Shown here: positions 32,407 through 43,982 of the stretch, piece after piece | Numbering within the stretch: position 1 is the stretch's first letter | Layout of the letters: the number at the start of each line of letters is the position of its first letter | Source: Dugong dugon | Taxonomy: Eukaryota; Chordata; Mammalia; Sirenia; Dugongidae | Direction: 5' to 3' | Length of the DNA: 64,000 bases | Assembly: GCA_030035585.1 (NCBI GenBank) | Contig: CM057481.1 | Span: 56,677,128-56,741,127, forward strand | Translations under genes and position numbers: made by a program | Notes under the pieces: generated by a model | The model's input: the letters and a program-made list of their open reading frames with translations, nothing else | Databases searched by the model: none | Told to the model about the DNA's origin: nothing

Positions 32407-33138
32407 CTTTTTTTATTTTTTATTGCACTTTAGATGAAGGTTTACAGAACAAACTTGCTTCTCATTAAACATATTGTTTTATGACATTGGTTGCCCAGCC
32501 CATGACATGTCAACACTCTCCCTTCTGGACCTTGGGTTCTGTATTACCAGTTTTCCTGTCCCTTCCTGCCTTCTAGTCCTTGTCCCTGGGCTGTTGTGTA
32601 CCTTTAGTCTCGTTTTGTTTTATGGGCCTGTCTAATCTTTGGCTGAAGGGTGAACCTCAGGAGTGACTTCATTACTGAGCTAAAAGGGTGTCTGAGAGCC
32701 ATACTCTTGGGGTTTCTCCAGTCTCTGTCAGGCCAGTGAGTCCAGTCTTTTTTTTTTTTTTTTTTTGAGTTAGAATTTTATTCTACATTTTTCTCCAGCT
32801 GTCTGGGACCCTCTGTTGTGATCCCTGTCAGAGCAGTCAGTGGTGGTACCGGGTACCATCTAGTTGTACTGGACTCAGTCTGATGGAGGTTGTGGTAGTT
32901 GTGGTCCATTAGTCCTTTGGACTCATCTTTCCCTTGTGTCTTTGGTTTACTTCATTCTCCCTTGCTCCCAAAGGGTGAGACCAGTGGAGTATCTTAGATG
33001 GTCACTCACAGGCTTTTAAGACCCCAGACACTGCTCATCAAGGTAGAATGTAGAATGTTTTCTTTATAAACTATGTTATGCCAACTAAGCTAGATGTTCC
33101 TCGAGACCATGGTCCCCACAGCCCTCAGCCCAGAAATT
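32407..33138 (-). mobile_element. L1 3'UTR fragment (afrotherian L1 lineage)
   Basis: Inverted L1 end: 'ttgcactttagatgaagg' and 'cattggttgcccagccc' are the reverse complement of module C in the young L1. Further right, 'cttttaagaccccagacact' and 'gatgttcctcgagacca' match the young 3'UTR near 21,570-21,680. An internal T run sits at 32,749-32,766. The near-identical repeat cctgaccctgttttt (32,392-32,406) and cctgacccttgttttt (33,139-33,154) is the TSD. Confidence 0.88.
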
Positions 33139-33154
33139 CCTGACCCTTGTTTTT

Positions 33155-33727
33155 AACTGACAGATCAAAAGCTCTAAGGTACAGTGGGAAAAGGTGGATC
33201 TCTTGAGACCGAGAAAAATCACATTTTCCCATCAGTCAGTCTCTCTGTGAACATAAGTAAACTGAACTCTGAAAATGGGGGCTGAATTTCAATTCTGATA
33301 ATGATTGCATGCTGAATGAACATTTTATATAAAATCCTTCGTGAAAACTTGACTTTTTCAAGGATGTCTCAACTACATGCCATAAATCTATAAGCAACAA
33401 TATTTTCTCTCTCCATTTTGCTGCATGATTTTCAAAGGACCTTCATATTGATGACACTTATTTTTTGTTCACAGCGAACCTGAGATGTAGTTATGATTGC
33501 TTCCTATTCACAGATGGGCTGTCCGAGGCTCAGAGACATTAGGAAGCTTTGTCAAGATCCCACAAGTTATCAAGTAAGAACAAAAGACCAACAGGAATTT
33601 AAGATGTGGAAAGTCAGACTTAGAGAAGTTAAATGAATTGCCTGAGAGCTGAGTTATTAAGTAGCAGAGGCAGGACTTGAACTCCGGGAGTCTCACCCCA
33701 AGTCTTACTCTCTTAAAAAAAAGAAAA
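33155..33727. other. No gene seen; MIR-like patches
   Basis: Around 33,470-33,710 'ctattcacagatgggctg', 'gcagaggcaggacttgaact' recall MIR cores. No coding signal. Confidence 0.45.
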
Positions 33728-33910
33728 CAACCAGTTGGCCATTGAGTCAATTCCAACTTATGGCAACCCCATGTGTGTCAGGGTAGAACTGTGCCCCAGA
33801 GGTTTTTTAATGGCTCATTTTTCAGTAGATTGCCAAGGCTTTGGTGGACTCAAATTCTCCAATCTTTTGGTTAGCAGCTGAGCATGGTAACTGCACCACC
33901 CAGGGACTCT
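33728..33910 (-). mobile_element. AfroSINE
   Basis: From 'gccattgagtcaattccaac' to 'caccacccagggactc'. Inverted. Confidence 0.87.
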
Positions 33911-34461
33911 GCGTTCTCTTACCACCATGCTACCTACCCTTCATATTAGATGTCTAGTACGGGGTGTGACACCTAGTAAGTGTTGAGGAAGTATGTATTT
34001 CCTATTACTATCAGTACTCTGAGTAAAGAAGGCAGACATTACTAGAGGAGATGTGACTGTGACCTCTCCCAGGTAACCAGCTGGCCCTCCTTCTGTGGCA
34101 CCATATTGCCAGCACAGGCAGGAACTACAGGGTAATCTATTTTGACTGTTGCTCTCGATGGATTCTTTTTGTTTACTTTAAATAAATGACCATGTGTAAG
34201 TTGCTATGAATGTATGGGCAAAGGATCCTGATTTAGCATTATCGTTGCTGAAAATTTCCCAATCAGGTCTCCTCTAGCACATGAGATTACACTAGGTTTA
34301 AACCCACAGAAATAAATTTCCACTCAAAGAACTAATGAAGTGCCATAACCAAAAGGTCTCTGAGGTGTGAAGTCCCAAGGAGCATAGCCAGCTGCCCAGT
34401 CACCACTGCCTTCCACCACCTTCCCTGCCATAGCCTGGAATTCCTGGGTTCTATTACTGAC
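33911..34461. other. No gene seen
   Basis: Single-copy-looking sequence with chance ORFs only. Confidence 0.4.
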
Positions 34462-35078
34462 TATCTTAGTTATCTAGTGCTGCTATAACAGAAATACCAC
34501 AAGTAGGTGGCTTTAACAAATAGGAATACATTCTGTCACAGTTTAGGAGGCTAGAAGTCTGAATTCAGGGTGCCAGCTCTAGAGGCAGGCTTTCTCTCTC
34601 TGTCAGCTTGGGGGGAATGTCCTTGTCTCCTTTCAACATCCTTGGAGAACTCCACGTGTCTTGACTTCAATCGTCCCCCAGGTCTAGGAGGTTCTCAGTG
34701 CAGGGACCCCGGGTCCAAAGGACATGCTCCACTCCTGGCTCTTCTTTCTTGGTGTATTGAGGTCCCTCTCTTCTGCTAGTTTCTGTCTCCTTTTATCTCT
34801 TGTAAGACAAAAGGTGTGACTCAGGCAAGGGTGTGACTTGAGTAAGGGTGTGAATTAAGAGTGTGACTTGAATCACACCATCTTGTAAGGGTGTGACTTA
34901 AGATACACCCCATACTGATCCTGCCTCATTCACATACAGAGGTTAGGATTTACAACACATCACAAAATGGAGGATAATTACATCAGATCACAAAACGGAG
35001 GATAACCACACAATACTGGGAATCATGGCCTAGCCAAGATGACATGTATTTTTGGGGGACATAATTCAATCTATGACA
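34462..35078 (-). mobile_element. Solo LTR, ERVL-MaLR-like
   Basis: Reads on the minus strand from 'tgtcatagattgaattatgt' to 'gataactaagata', the layout of MaLR-type LTRs. The 5-bp flanks ctgac (34,457-34,461) and ttgac (35,079-35,083) fit an LTR TSD with one change. No internal viral genes are attached, so it is a solo LTR left by recombination. An internal array of 'aagggtgtgacttgagt' units lies at about 34,810-34,905. A second, related LTR is at 51,348-51,853. Confidence 0.7.
34810..34905 (+). repeat. Short tandem repeat within LTR
   Basis: Four or five imperfect units of about 17-20 bp built on 'aagggtgtgactt(g/a)a'. One variant creates TGACTCA, the AP-1 consensus. Confidence 0.7.
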
Positions 35079-35114
35079 TTGACTCTTTTATTACAAGAGT
35101 TAACAGCCTTTCAG

Positions 35115-35270
35115 TGATCATTTGTGCTAAATTCTTCATTTCAGAGATAAAGAAACTACGGCCCAGAGTGATGAAGGGAGTCACCGAGAATGAGAGCTGT
35201 GAGCATCAGCCAGGAGGATAACTCTAGTCTCTAGTCCCTTCATTCCATGCTGTTTACTGCACTATGTATT
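35115..35270 (+). mobile_element. MIR-like remnant
   Basis: 'cttcatttcagagataaaga' then 'cggcccagagtgatgaaggg' follow the MIR core. Confidence 0.5.
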
Positions 35271-35449
35271 CTTCCTAGTATTGGAAGCCACATGCCAGAA
35301 AATTTCCGGGAAACAAACACACATCTAAATTGAATACTCCTCTGATAGCTGAATTTCTAGAATGCGAAAAACTTTCCCTCAAAAACTAAAATTTACTGTC
35401 CTTCACCTTAGATTACAAAAACTTTAAAAATAAGATTAACATTCATTTA

Positions 35450-35652
35450 AGCACGCCTGGGTGGCGCAAACAGTTAAGCACTCAACTACTGGCCAAAAGG
35501 CTGGCGGTTTGAACCCACCCAAAAGTGCCTTGGAAGACAGGCCTGGAGATCTACTTCTGAAAAGTCACAGCCTTAAAAACCCTACAGAGCACAGCTCTAC
35601 TCGGCACACGTGGGGTTGCCATGAGTCAGAATCCACTCAACAGCAACAAGAT
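35450..35652 (+). mobile_element. AfroSINE
   Basis: Head 'cctgggtggcgcaaacag', body 'gacaggcctggagatctact', tail 'gtcagaatccactcaacag'. Confidence 0.9.
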
Positions 35653-36517
35653 TTATTTAATTTTATGGGATTTTCCATGTCAGAACTTGAGTGCTAACGA
35701 CAGGATAGATATGTGGAATCGCTCATCCTTGGACGTGGAGCTAAGATGCTGGGGGTCAGAGTATTGGGAGAGAAGGAAACCACTTGAAGAATGTGTCAGC
35801 GCTGGTCTTCATCTTAATTCTTTCCTAGAAGCAAGTTTTCAGTATACCTGCATCTACCTTTATGTACTGAATGTAATGTGGACATGCATTTGCACCTTTC
35901 TAAAATATTTTAGAGTGTATGGTGAATGTAAGCAACAAACCAAAACACTTTGGTCAGGGAGGGAGATACAAAATTTTCTAAAATACTAGCAGTTTGCCAA
36001 GACTTGCATGGTCGATGGCTATAAAATCAGTGCTAACAGATTTTATTCTCATTAACCATTCTGGACAAAGAAAACAATGGATTAAGGTTTAGTCAAATTA
36101 ATATAGCTTATGCTGAGAGATTAACATAAGCATGGCAGTATGCCCTTGCATTCAATTTTAAAGCGGGGTGAAATCCAGAAAGCTTTGATCAGTCACAGAA
36201 CTCCAGACCAAGATTGCTAGGATCCTCTGGTGTGTCATGAATTACATTTGCCTTGATCAGCTTTGGTCATAAGCCCAGATGAATGACCATTCTTGATCAT
36301 CAGACACTAACACTCATCCTAACATCCTCATTCCACCAAGGCATGGAGGAAAACCCCGTGGATGCCTAAATGTTTGGGGGAGCACTTATGAAACCAGGAG
36401 GGTCTCTCAAAAAATTGCACAGCATCATTCTTTTGTAGGTAAAATTCTACGAAGACTTAGGTTTTGATTACAAGGGCGATGTGCATAAAAGGCATCCCAC
36501 TTCTGACACAGCTCTAC
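35653..36517. other. No gene seen; unique AT-rich DNA
   Basis: A 122-codon ORF (35,621-35,989) starts inside the SINE tail and has no domain. Block 36,060-36,330 is a candidate conserved element (see findings). Confidence 0.4.
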
Positions 36518-36676
36518 TGGAAGCCCTGGTGGCATAGCAGTTAAGAGCTCAGCTGCTTACCAAAAGGTCAGCAGTTCAAATCCACCAGCTGCTCCTCTGA
36601 AACCCTATGGGGCAGTTCTGCTCTGTCCTATAGGGTCGCTATCAGTCGAAATCAATTCGATGGCACCTAACAACAA
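36518..36676 (+). mobile_element. AfroSINE
   Basis: 'gaagccctggtggcatagc' to 'gatggcacctaacaacaac'. The short subfamily. Confidence 0.92.
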
Positions 36677-38287
36677 CCTACACATATACGTACATATATA
36701 TGTGAAAATTAATTAGAAAATTAGAGATGTTTTAAGATGCTTTTTTTCTGTTTCCTCCCAACCCCATACATAAGTTTGCTTTATTTCTGTATCTCAGCTA
36801 CCTTGGTTATAAATATTGAATGATGATATACTGAATAAAATAATATATATCAAGTATTGAACATAGTGTCTGGGACTTAGTAGCTGCTCATTTATTGAAG
36901 GAACTTTTTTTTTATTAAAAACATGTATTAAGATATATTTTGAAAAGACTGATTAAACAGAGGAAAATTATTGAATATAATTAAACATATAAAAGCATTT
37001 CCTTTAATGAGTTAATGTGCATAAATAATAATAATTATGGCAACTACTTCAGCCTGCTTATTGGCAGAAGTTTCCTTTTGGGTGTATTTGGAAATGTTGA
37101 GAGGCCTGGGAAGCTATCTCAGCCATAAGGACTTCAGAAGTGTCTAACTAATCATTTAATAAGCCCTCAAGGAAATCACACTGATTGTTGTGACCTGAAA
37201 CATGACCACCCATTCTGAGGACTTCTCTCAGTCACCAAACATGGTTCTGAAAGACTCACTTTCTTCCAAAAGTGAAATCAAGTCTCAAATTATTTATAAA
37301 TAAATAAATAAATAACCATAAGAAGGGTGTTCAATGGACATCCATTTAAAAAAATAACCCCCACACCCACCTCCAAAACAGAATGATTAAGGTCTGATTT
37401 AGAACCAGGATCCCTCCATTAGAATGAGTGCTTAATCAGCACAGTTAGAGACAACAAAGGTCCTGCACGAATAAACTCTAGACAGTTAATTCAACCAAAT
37501 TAATTGATCAAATAGATATTGAATGCCCTCCAGGTATAAAAAAGCTAGGCTAGGAACTGTAGAAGTAGGAAGGGATGGATATATAGAGAAAAATAGCCCC
37601 CAGTCTTCATAAAACTAAGAAGATGTCCAGGAAGGAGACAATCAGGTAAGAGACTCTAATTGCCTTACTTTCAGCTCTGCAAATAAAGATACATCAGAAG
37701 AGGCGACGGTGAGGACAACACAGTGCTTTCCTATCTGGCATGAAATTTGTCTTGTGAAGGGAACAATTATCTAAAGGCTGACTTTTTCTCAATGACATCA
37801 GATAAAGTTTGCTCTAAAAGGCCAGATAAACTACATCAGTCTTTATTCCTTAAGCACCCTGCAGTTCTTCTAAAAATGCATGGCACTGCATGTGTTAACT
37901 TCTAACTTATAAATAAGAACCACAGACATAAATAAGTCATTTTCCATTCTATTCACTCTCAATGGAATCATGAGAATCAAATGAAAAAGTTAGAGGATTT
38001 CTGGCCTGCTCAAAATCAGCAGTTATTCAGCTCGAGGGAATGAACCCTCCCCACTGGGCCCAAAGCACCTTCCTGGCGTCATTTTCTATTATCTTTCACT
38101 GTTCAACAAATACACCACAGATTTTCATTCTCCTACACAAATAGATAGCAATGTCTTGATGCTCCAATTATATTGCAAAATATTATGATTTTTTTTTGTG
38201 GAATGTCTAAGGATAAATCATATTTATGTTTATCATATTTACTGAGATTCTCCTCACCCTGTACTTGCTCATTCTACCCCTTTCTAC
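36677..38287. other. No gene seen; simple repeats
   Basis: Contains an AT/TA-rich patch (36,680-36,705) and an (ataa)n patch near 37,297-37,316. Otherwise single-copy by eye. Confidence 0.4.
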
Positions 38288-38491
38288 AAGGAACCCTAGT
38301 AGCTCAATGGTTAAGCACTCTGCTGCTAACTGAAAGATCGGTGATTCAAACTCACCAGCAGCTCTGAGGGAGAAAAGACCTAGAGATCAGCTCCCGTAAA
38401 GATTACAGCCTAGGAAACCCTATGGGGCAGTTCTAGTCTGACCTGTAGTGTAACTAAGAGTTGGATTGACTTGACGGCACATGACAACAAC
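38288..38491 (+). mobile_element. AfroSINE, long subfamily
   Basis: 'ggaaccctagtagctcaatg' to 'gacggcacatgacaacaac', with the 'gggagaaaagacctagag' block. Confidence 0.88.
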
Positions 38492-40615
38492 CACATTCTC
38501 TCCACCTACATGTCTATAACCTGCTAGTTGAAATACTACTTAATGCTCTTTGAAATAATTTTCAAAAAGATTAATGGACTTTTCCTCTTTTTGACTTTTT
38601 ATCCCAGTTTTTCCACTGCTTCCCTCTGTTTTGGGGTAGACAAGGAGGGGGATTTGAAATGTAAGAACAGGAGCAATACAGGGAGAAAAGTAATTTTTAG
38701 CATCTGAAAGGAAAATGTTTTTTTTGTTTTTTTATTGTTATTGTTTTAGTACGATAAGCCAGGCTACTTTCTTGAGAAAATATTCTCTAAATTATTTTAT
38801 GTCTCATTTAACATATCAAGAGGCAATCTAGTCTCTTTGTTACAGAGAGCCAGACAAAAAAGGAATAGGAGCAAATCCACTGGTTTTGTTTTTGAAGGCC
38901 CTGGGGGATACTGGAAAGGAGAAGATAGAAGGGCTGGAAAGCAAATTTGGGTCCTAATTTTCCTCACTCCCAACGAGGGGGAGTTACGTTAGATAAACAA
39001 AGTAATACTGCAGACAGAAGGGTACTTGTTACTCAGGGGCATAGTTAGGGTAACAAGCACCCAGGGGCCATCTTTAAGTTGCGCACCACCCACCTCCAAT
39101 TTCAAGATGAATAGACGTTGATAGCGGCAATGTGTCAGCAGAAATGCCTCCCTGCCTCTTGTCCAGCTGCCTCAGTCAGGTGCCTTTCGTTTGCATCTCC
39201 TCAGAATGTCATTCCTTACCTCATCTGGTGCCCCTTTGGACTTGCACCCGGGGCAAGTGCCCCCTACACTCCCATGCCCGTTATTACTGGAATGAGATGG
39301 TCATTGGGCCCATTTCCCACTAGCCTTGTTTGTGGCCACAGTGCAGTACAAGGCCAGGCAGAGGGAAGTCCAGAGGCTTAGCACTTCTGAGCCACACTTG
39401 GTTCTTGTGGGATGTAGACAGGACTAGAAGCTAAGAAGCTGACTGGGGAGGTTCCAACAGTGGTGCTGTAGCAGGGGTAAAATGGCTCTGTCATTAGGGC
39501 TATAAAGCACACTGTGTAAGCTGAGCCTTGATGGAGGTCACAGCCAGTCCTCAGAGGTCTATGCTGTCAGTGGAGGTGACATAAGGCTCAGTCAGCCAGG
39601 GAGCAACAAGAGTGAAGCCATAGAGACCTAGCCAAGAATACTACCGGTCACATGCCCCCAAAGCCTGCAGTGCAAGCAAGCAACAGATGAAGAAGGGGCA
39701 TTGCTCTGTGAGCAGGCGAGCCAGAGAGCACCCCAGGACCACAGCCTGTCTTCCCAAGAAGAGACAGGGAGAGCCACATTGCTTCACCCACACGCCATCT
39801 TGAAAAGTAGCTCAGAGGTGGTGGTAGAAATCTGAGATGCTAATCATTTTATTTTCTAATAATTCTGATCATTTTTGTATAAGAGACTACTCTCCCTAAA
39901 GAGATCTGGAACTAACAGGTCAGATACAACTGTAAAGTTGGATGGATATTTGCCAGTGGTTATTTTTTCTCTCTACTAATGAGTGGGTAAAGGACTTGGA
40001 AAGAAGATCATATTAATTATAGATAAATTACTTACGTTTCTCCACACATTCAAGCTGTAGTATTAAATTTGATACCCTGCTATACTCCTAGCCTCAGCAC
40101 AAATGCCGCCGCCTCTGTGAGGATTAGCTCAGCCTGAATTGTTTCCTCATCTGAGATTCACAAGGCCTTAGGTTACTTTAGCACTGACTTCATTTAAGCT
40201 CGGATTACAGATAATATTTATATATCTATCATTGTCATGAAATAATAAGCTCTTTGAGGGCACACACACCAGTGGTTATATAATATTTGTGTCTTATTTA
40301 TTGAGTTAATGAACTAATGGAATTTAGAAGCTAAATGGCATTCAAATTAAGAATTTTTATTTCAGAGCTCTAATCCATGCTCTACTACAATTCATATTGT
40401 GACTTGCACAATTAAGTGGGGGCATGTAAAGCTTATTAACCAATTTAACATATTAAATCCTCAAATGGTCAAAGAGGACAAAACCTTCCTATGCATTGGT
40501 AACTGCTGTACTTTTTTTTTTTTCCCCCAGTATGTACAAGTTCTCCTATTTTTTCTGGTACCAGACTATAATCTCTTTACACTTAGCCAATGCTGTGCCA
40601 ATCACAGTACCCATC
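38492..40615. other. No gene seen; possible unclassified repeat near 39,030-39,420
   Basis: About 2.1 kb without recognisable genes. The stretch 39,030-39,840 is less AT-rich than its surroundings and includes 'cccggggcaagtgccccct', a short imperfect palindrome. It could be an unclassified repeat. ORFs of 60-90 codons there overlap in two frames and lack domains. Confidence 0.35.
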
Positions 40616-41035
40616 TGTGGTAGGCAGAATTCTAAGTCCCTAAACTTCCTGCTCTCTGGAGTATAAGCCTTGTAAAATCTCCTCCCCTTGAGTGTGGACC
40701 AAACCCAAAACCAAACCCATTGCTGTTGAGTCGATTCCGACTCATAAAGGATCAGTGAATGTGATAGAATATCATTTCTGTGATTAGGTTACTAATCAGT
40801 TGACTTTGAGTTAATCCAATGGGGGATTATCCTGGATAGGCCTGATCTAATCAGGTACACCATCTAAAAGGTGAAACAGCAGAGACATGCTCTCTGGAAG
40901 GCCCGGAAGAAAGCAAACAGCCATGCTGTGAGAAGACGGGGCCACGTGGTGAAGAACTGAGGGCTGCTTCTAGTAGCTGAGAGTGACCTCTGGCTGAAAG
41001 CCAACAAGAAAACTGGTCAAACGAACGTGGATGTA
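40616..41035 (+). mobile_element. MLT1-like (MaLR) LTR remnant
   Basis: 'gtggtaggcagaattctaag' at the start, then 'gttgactttgagttaatcca', 'gattatcctggataggcctg' and 'ggggccacgtggtgaagaac' follow the order of old MaLR-type LTRs in sense orientation. It is interrupted by an AfroSINE tail fragment. Confidence 0.6.
40697..40748 (-). mobile_element. AfroSINE/RTE tail-only fragment
   Basis: Only 'aaccaaacccattgctgttg' and 'agtcgattccgactcata' are present, about 50 bp of the inverted tail. Confidence 0.75.
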
Positions 41036-41050
41036 GAAGCAGGCCTAGAG

Positions 41051-41229
41051 TTGTTGTTGTTGTATGCCATGGAGTTGATTCTGACTCATAGTGACCCTAT
41101 AGGATAAAGTAGAACTGTCCCATAGGGTTTCTTAGGCTGTAATCTTTACAGAAGCTGATTGCCATATCTTTCTCCTGTAGAGCAGCTGGTAGGTTCAAAT
41201 TGCTAAACTTTTGGTTAGCAGCCGAGCGT
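41051..41229 (-). mobile_element. AfroSINE
   Basis: Inverted tail 'gttgttgttgttgtatgcc' on the left, inverted B-box region 'ggtaggttcaaattgctaaa' on the right. The head is worn. Confidence 0.88.
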
Positions 41230-41314
41230 AAGAGGTTATAAAGACACCCGTATTTATGTACAATCGCTGTTGGCAATGCTGAAAAAGTAGGGTGGTAGAG
41301 GGTTACGCCACCAC

Positions 41315-41690
41315 CCATCTATCAGTTTGTCATAGTGTGGTAGCTTGTATGTTGCTATGATGCCGGAAGCTAAGCCGCTGGTATTTTAAATACCAGCAGG
41401 GTCATCCATGTTGGATAGGTTTTGGCAAAGTTTCCAGACTAAGACAGACTAGGAAGAAAGGCCTGGTGATCTACTTCTGAAAATCAGTTGATGAAAACCT
41501 TGTAGATCATAACAGAATACTGGCTGATACAGTACTGGATGATGAGCACTGTAGGTTGGAAGGCACTCAAAATACACAGGATAATGCATATCAATGATTA
41601 TGAAGATGGTGCAGGACCAGGCAATGTTTTGTTCTGTTGTATATGGGGTTCACGAGTCAGAGCTGACTCCATGGCAACTAATAACAACAG
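41315..41690 (+). mobile_element. RTE-derived non-autonomous element (internal deletion)
   Basis: The left part ('cagtttgtcatagtgtggta', 'gttgctatgatgccggaagc', 'ggaaggcactcaaaa') has the character of an RTE 5' region. It joins straight to the RTE tail ('gaagatggtgcaggacc', 'atggcaactaataacaac'). No tRNA-like head is visible. The shared 'agactaggaagaaaggcctg' block also occurs in the tRNA-Gly SINE at 453-798. Confidence 0.7.
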
Positions 41691-42296
41691 AGTGCTGCAT
41701 CACTACTTCTTAAGCAGTGCACTGTCTACATTACATTTTGATATTTTATAATGCCATATTAGTCAACTACATACACAGGTGGATTTAACCCCTCAGGATT
41801 TTATTTTACAATGTTCTTGTCTAATTAAAATATTAAAAATATATATCTTTTAGTTGTAAGGAAATCTGTTCTGTAGGGGAGTATAAATGCATTTATCACT
41901 GTCAGGCTATCCCCAAGGTTTATTTTTTTTAAGTTATAATAGCTGCAGCCATATTTCCCTAGTGATAAAAAGAAATCTCCTTAGTAATCCCTACAAAATC
42001 CTGAAGGGCTAAAAAAGCAATGAAGAGGATTTCTAATGGTAAGTTCTAAATCCTTTTAGAGAACATCTTGGTTTAAAATAATTTCAAAAATAAAAAAGGA
42101 ATGCTTATGAATTGAGTAATACTATTTAGATATCCTCCAGCAATATCAAGGTCACTCAAAAGGATTTCACATTCAGAGTTGAGAAGTTGAAATATTTGCA
42201 ATGGTCATAGGCAGTAAGAAGCTAAAGGTAACAGAGAAACAAAACTGTAGACTCTCAGAGCTTGAGGGAAATTTGGGCACCATTTACTGAATGTAA

Positions 42297-42513
42297 GGAG
42301 CCCTGGTGGTGCAGTGGTTAAGTACTCGGCTGCTAACCGAAAAGTCGGCCGTTTGAACCCACCAGCAGCGCCACGGGAAAAAGATGTGGCAGTCTGCTTC
42401 CGTAAAGATTACAGCCTTGGAAACCTTACGGGGCAGTTCTACTCTGTCCTACAGGGTAGCTGTGAGTTGGAATTGACTTGCCGGCAATGGGTTTGGTTTC
42501 TTTTGTTTGTTTT
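42297..42513 (+). mobile_element. AfroSINE, long subfamily, well preserved
   Basis: 'ggagccctggtggtgcagtg' to 'gccggcaatgggtttggttt' and a T-rich end. The TSD is tactgaatgtaa (42,285-42,296) and tactcaatgtaa (42,514-42,525), with one difference. Confidence 0.94.
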
Positions 42514-42525
42514 TACTCAATGTAA

Positions 42526-42989
42526 CCGAAGTCCCCACACTGCTCTGCATGAGCTGTAGCAGGTGAGCTGTCACCTCACAAGTCAATTTGTTCCTTAGGT
42601 TAATTAAGCAGAAATCTAACTCCATGTAAACGTTTACTTTTCTATATATTTTGTTCTCTGGCAATCCAGAGAATGTTATATTCCTCTTGTATCTGGATGC
42701 CCTTCCAATACTTGAAAGTAGTTGTTACTGCCATGAACTTTTATAAATGTATATAGGTGTAGGCATGAAACATAAACAAAGACATAAAGATACAAAACAC
42801 ACAGATATAAGACAGTGAGAGTGATGAGAACTGTGGCAAACTGTGGGACCAACACCTCATCCCAAGGGTCAGGTGAGATCATTCCCCACACACGTGGGAT
42901 TAATTTACAAAAAGTTAGAAATTGGGATTATCAACAGTAATACAACATTCCCTTTTAAAAACTGTAATTAATTAATCTACATATTTATT
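42526..42989. other. No gene seen
   Basis: Single-copy-looking AT-rich DNA, no coding signal. Confidence 0.4.
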
Positions 42990-43004
42990 AAGAAGTTACA
43001 TTTG

Positions 43005-43371
43005 TCACTGAGGCTGAATGAACCCCAGAAACTATTGCCCTGAAATAATCTTTAAACCAAAAATATCCCCAGAAGTCTTCTTTAATCCAAACAATAGTTT
43101 AGCTTAACTTGTAAAGGATTTCCTCCTTGAGCATTGTACTCTTTTTAAAAACTATTTAGATGGGATCCAATTGACAACAGCAACTCGAAAGGTTAGATAG
43201 GAAACCTTGGGGCAGTGAGTGTATGTTAACTGGGGAGGAACAATTCAGAAAAGGAAGGTGAGAATGTTGCACGACTTGAAGGATGTAATCAATGTCACTG
43301 AACTGTGCATATAGAAATTGAATTGGTGTATGTTCTCAAGAATAACAACAAAAATAAACAAATTAACAAAA
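43005..43371 (+). mobile_element. 5'-truncated L1 3' end
   Basis: The terminal part 'gtaatcaatgtcactgaact' and 'ggtgtatgttc' matches modules A/B of the young L1, and it ends in an A/C-rich tail. A perfect 15-bp TSD, aagaagttacatttg, lies at 42,990-43,004 and 43,372-43,386. The copy is therefore a separate, moderately young insertion of a related L1 subfamily. Confidence 0.85.
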
Positions 43372-43386
43372 AAGAAGTTACATTTG

Positions 43387-43980
43387 ATCCTCCAAAGCAC
43401 ATCATTACATCCAAACATGATATAAGCAGAGACTTTAGAACATCCTTTATATCTTGAACCTATTTGTCATTCAATATTGAGAAGATAATCTGAAATCGAT
43501 GCCTATTTAAATACACAGAAGTGGAAATCTTGCAACTCTTGAGTTTCTATAACTCTGATCTGAAAGGCTGGAATTTTTACGTTGAATTAATGCTGGACAA
43601 TTGAAACTTGAAATCATACGGGACGTCAATTAAATCTCTAGAGAACATATTGTATAAAGATCCAACTGCCATAAAGATCTGAAGGTATGATCAGTGCTTT
43701 GGACACTCTTTCCAGAAAGGCACACAAATACATATCATTTAGGATATAATTTTAGATACTCACCTATTCCCTAAGGTCATTCATTTTCTTCAAATCTAAA
43801 TACCTTTAAGAAAAACTAGAATAATGATAATAAATGCCAACATGTATTAGGCAATGCAAAGAGTTATTATGAAGGTTAAATGAGATAATAAACGCACTTA
43901 TCTCAGATAGCTATAAGAATTAAATATATCAAAACATGTAAACTGTTTGAAATATGCATTATCTTAATTATCATATCAAT
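43387..43980. other. No gene seen
   Basis: AT-rich unique sequence. A MIR-tail-like 'aggttaaatgagataata' occurs near 43,873. Confidence 0.4.
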
Positions 43981-43982
43981 CT

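Noticed and set aside
34462-35078. Endogenous retrovirus with genes
   Set aside because: Only a solo LTR-like unit with short flanking duplications is present. No gag, pol or env text adjoins it.
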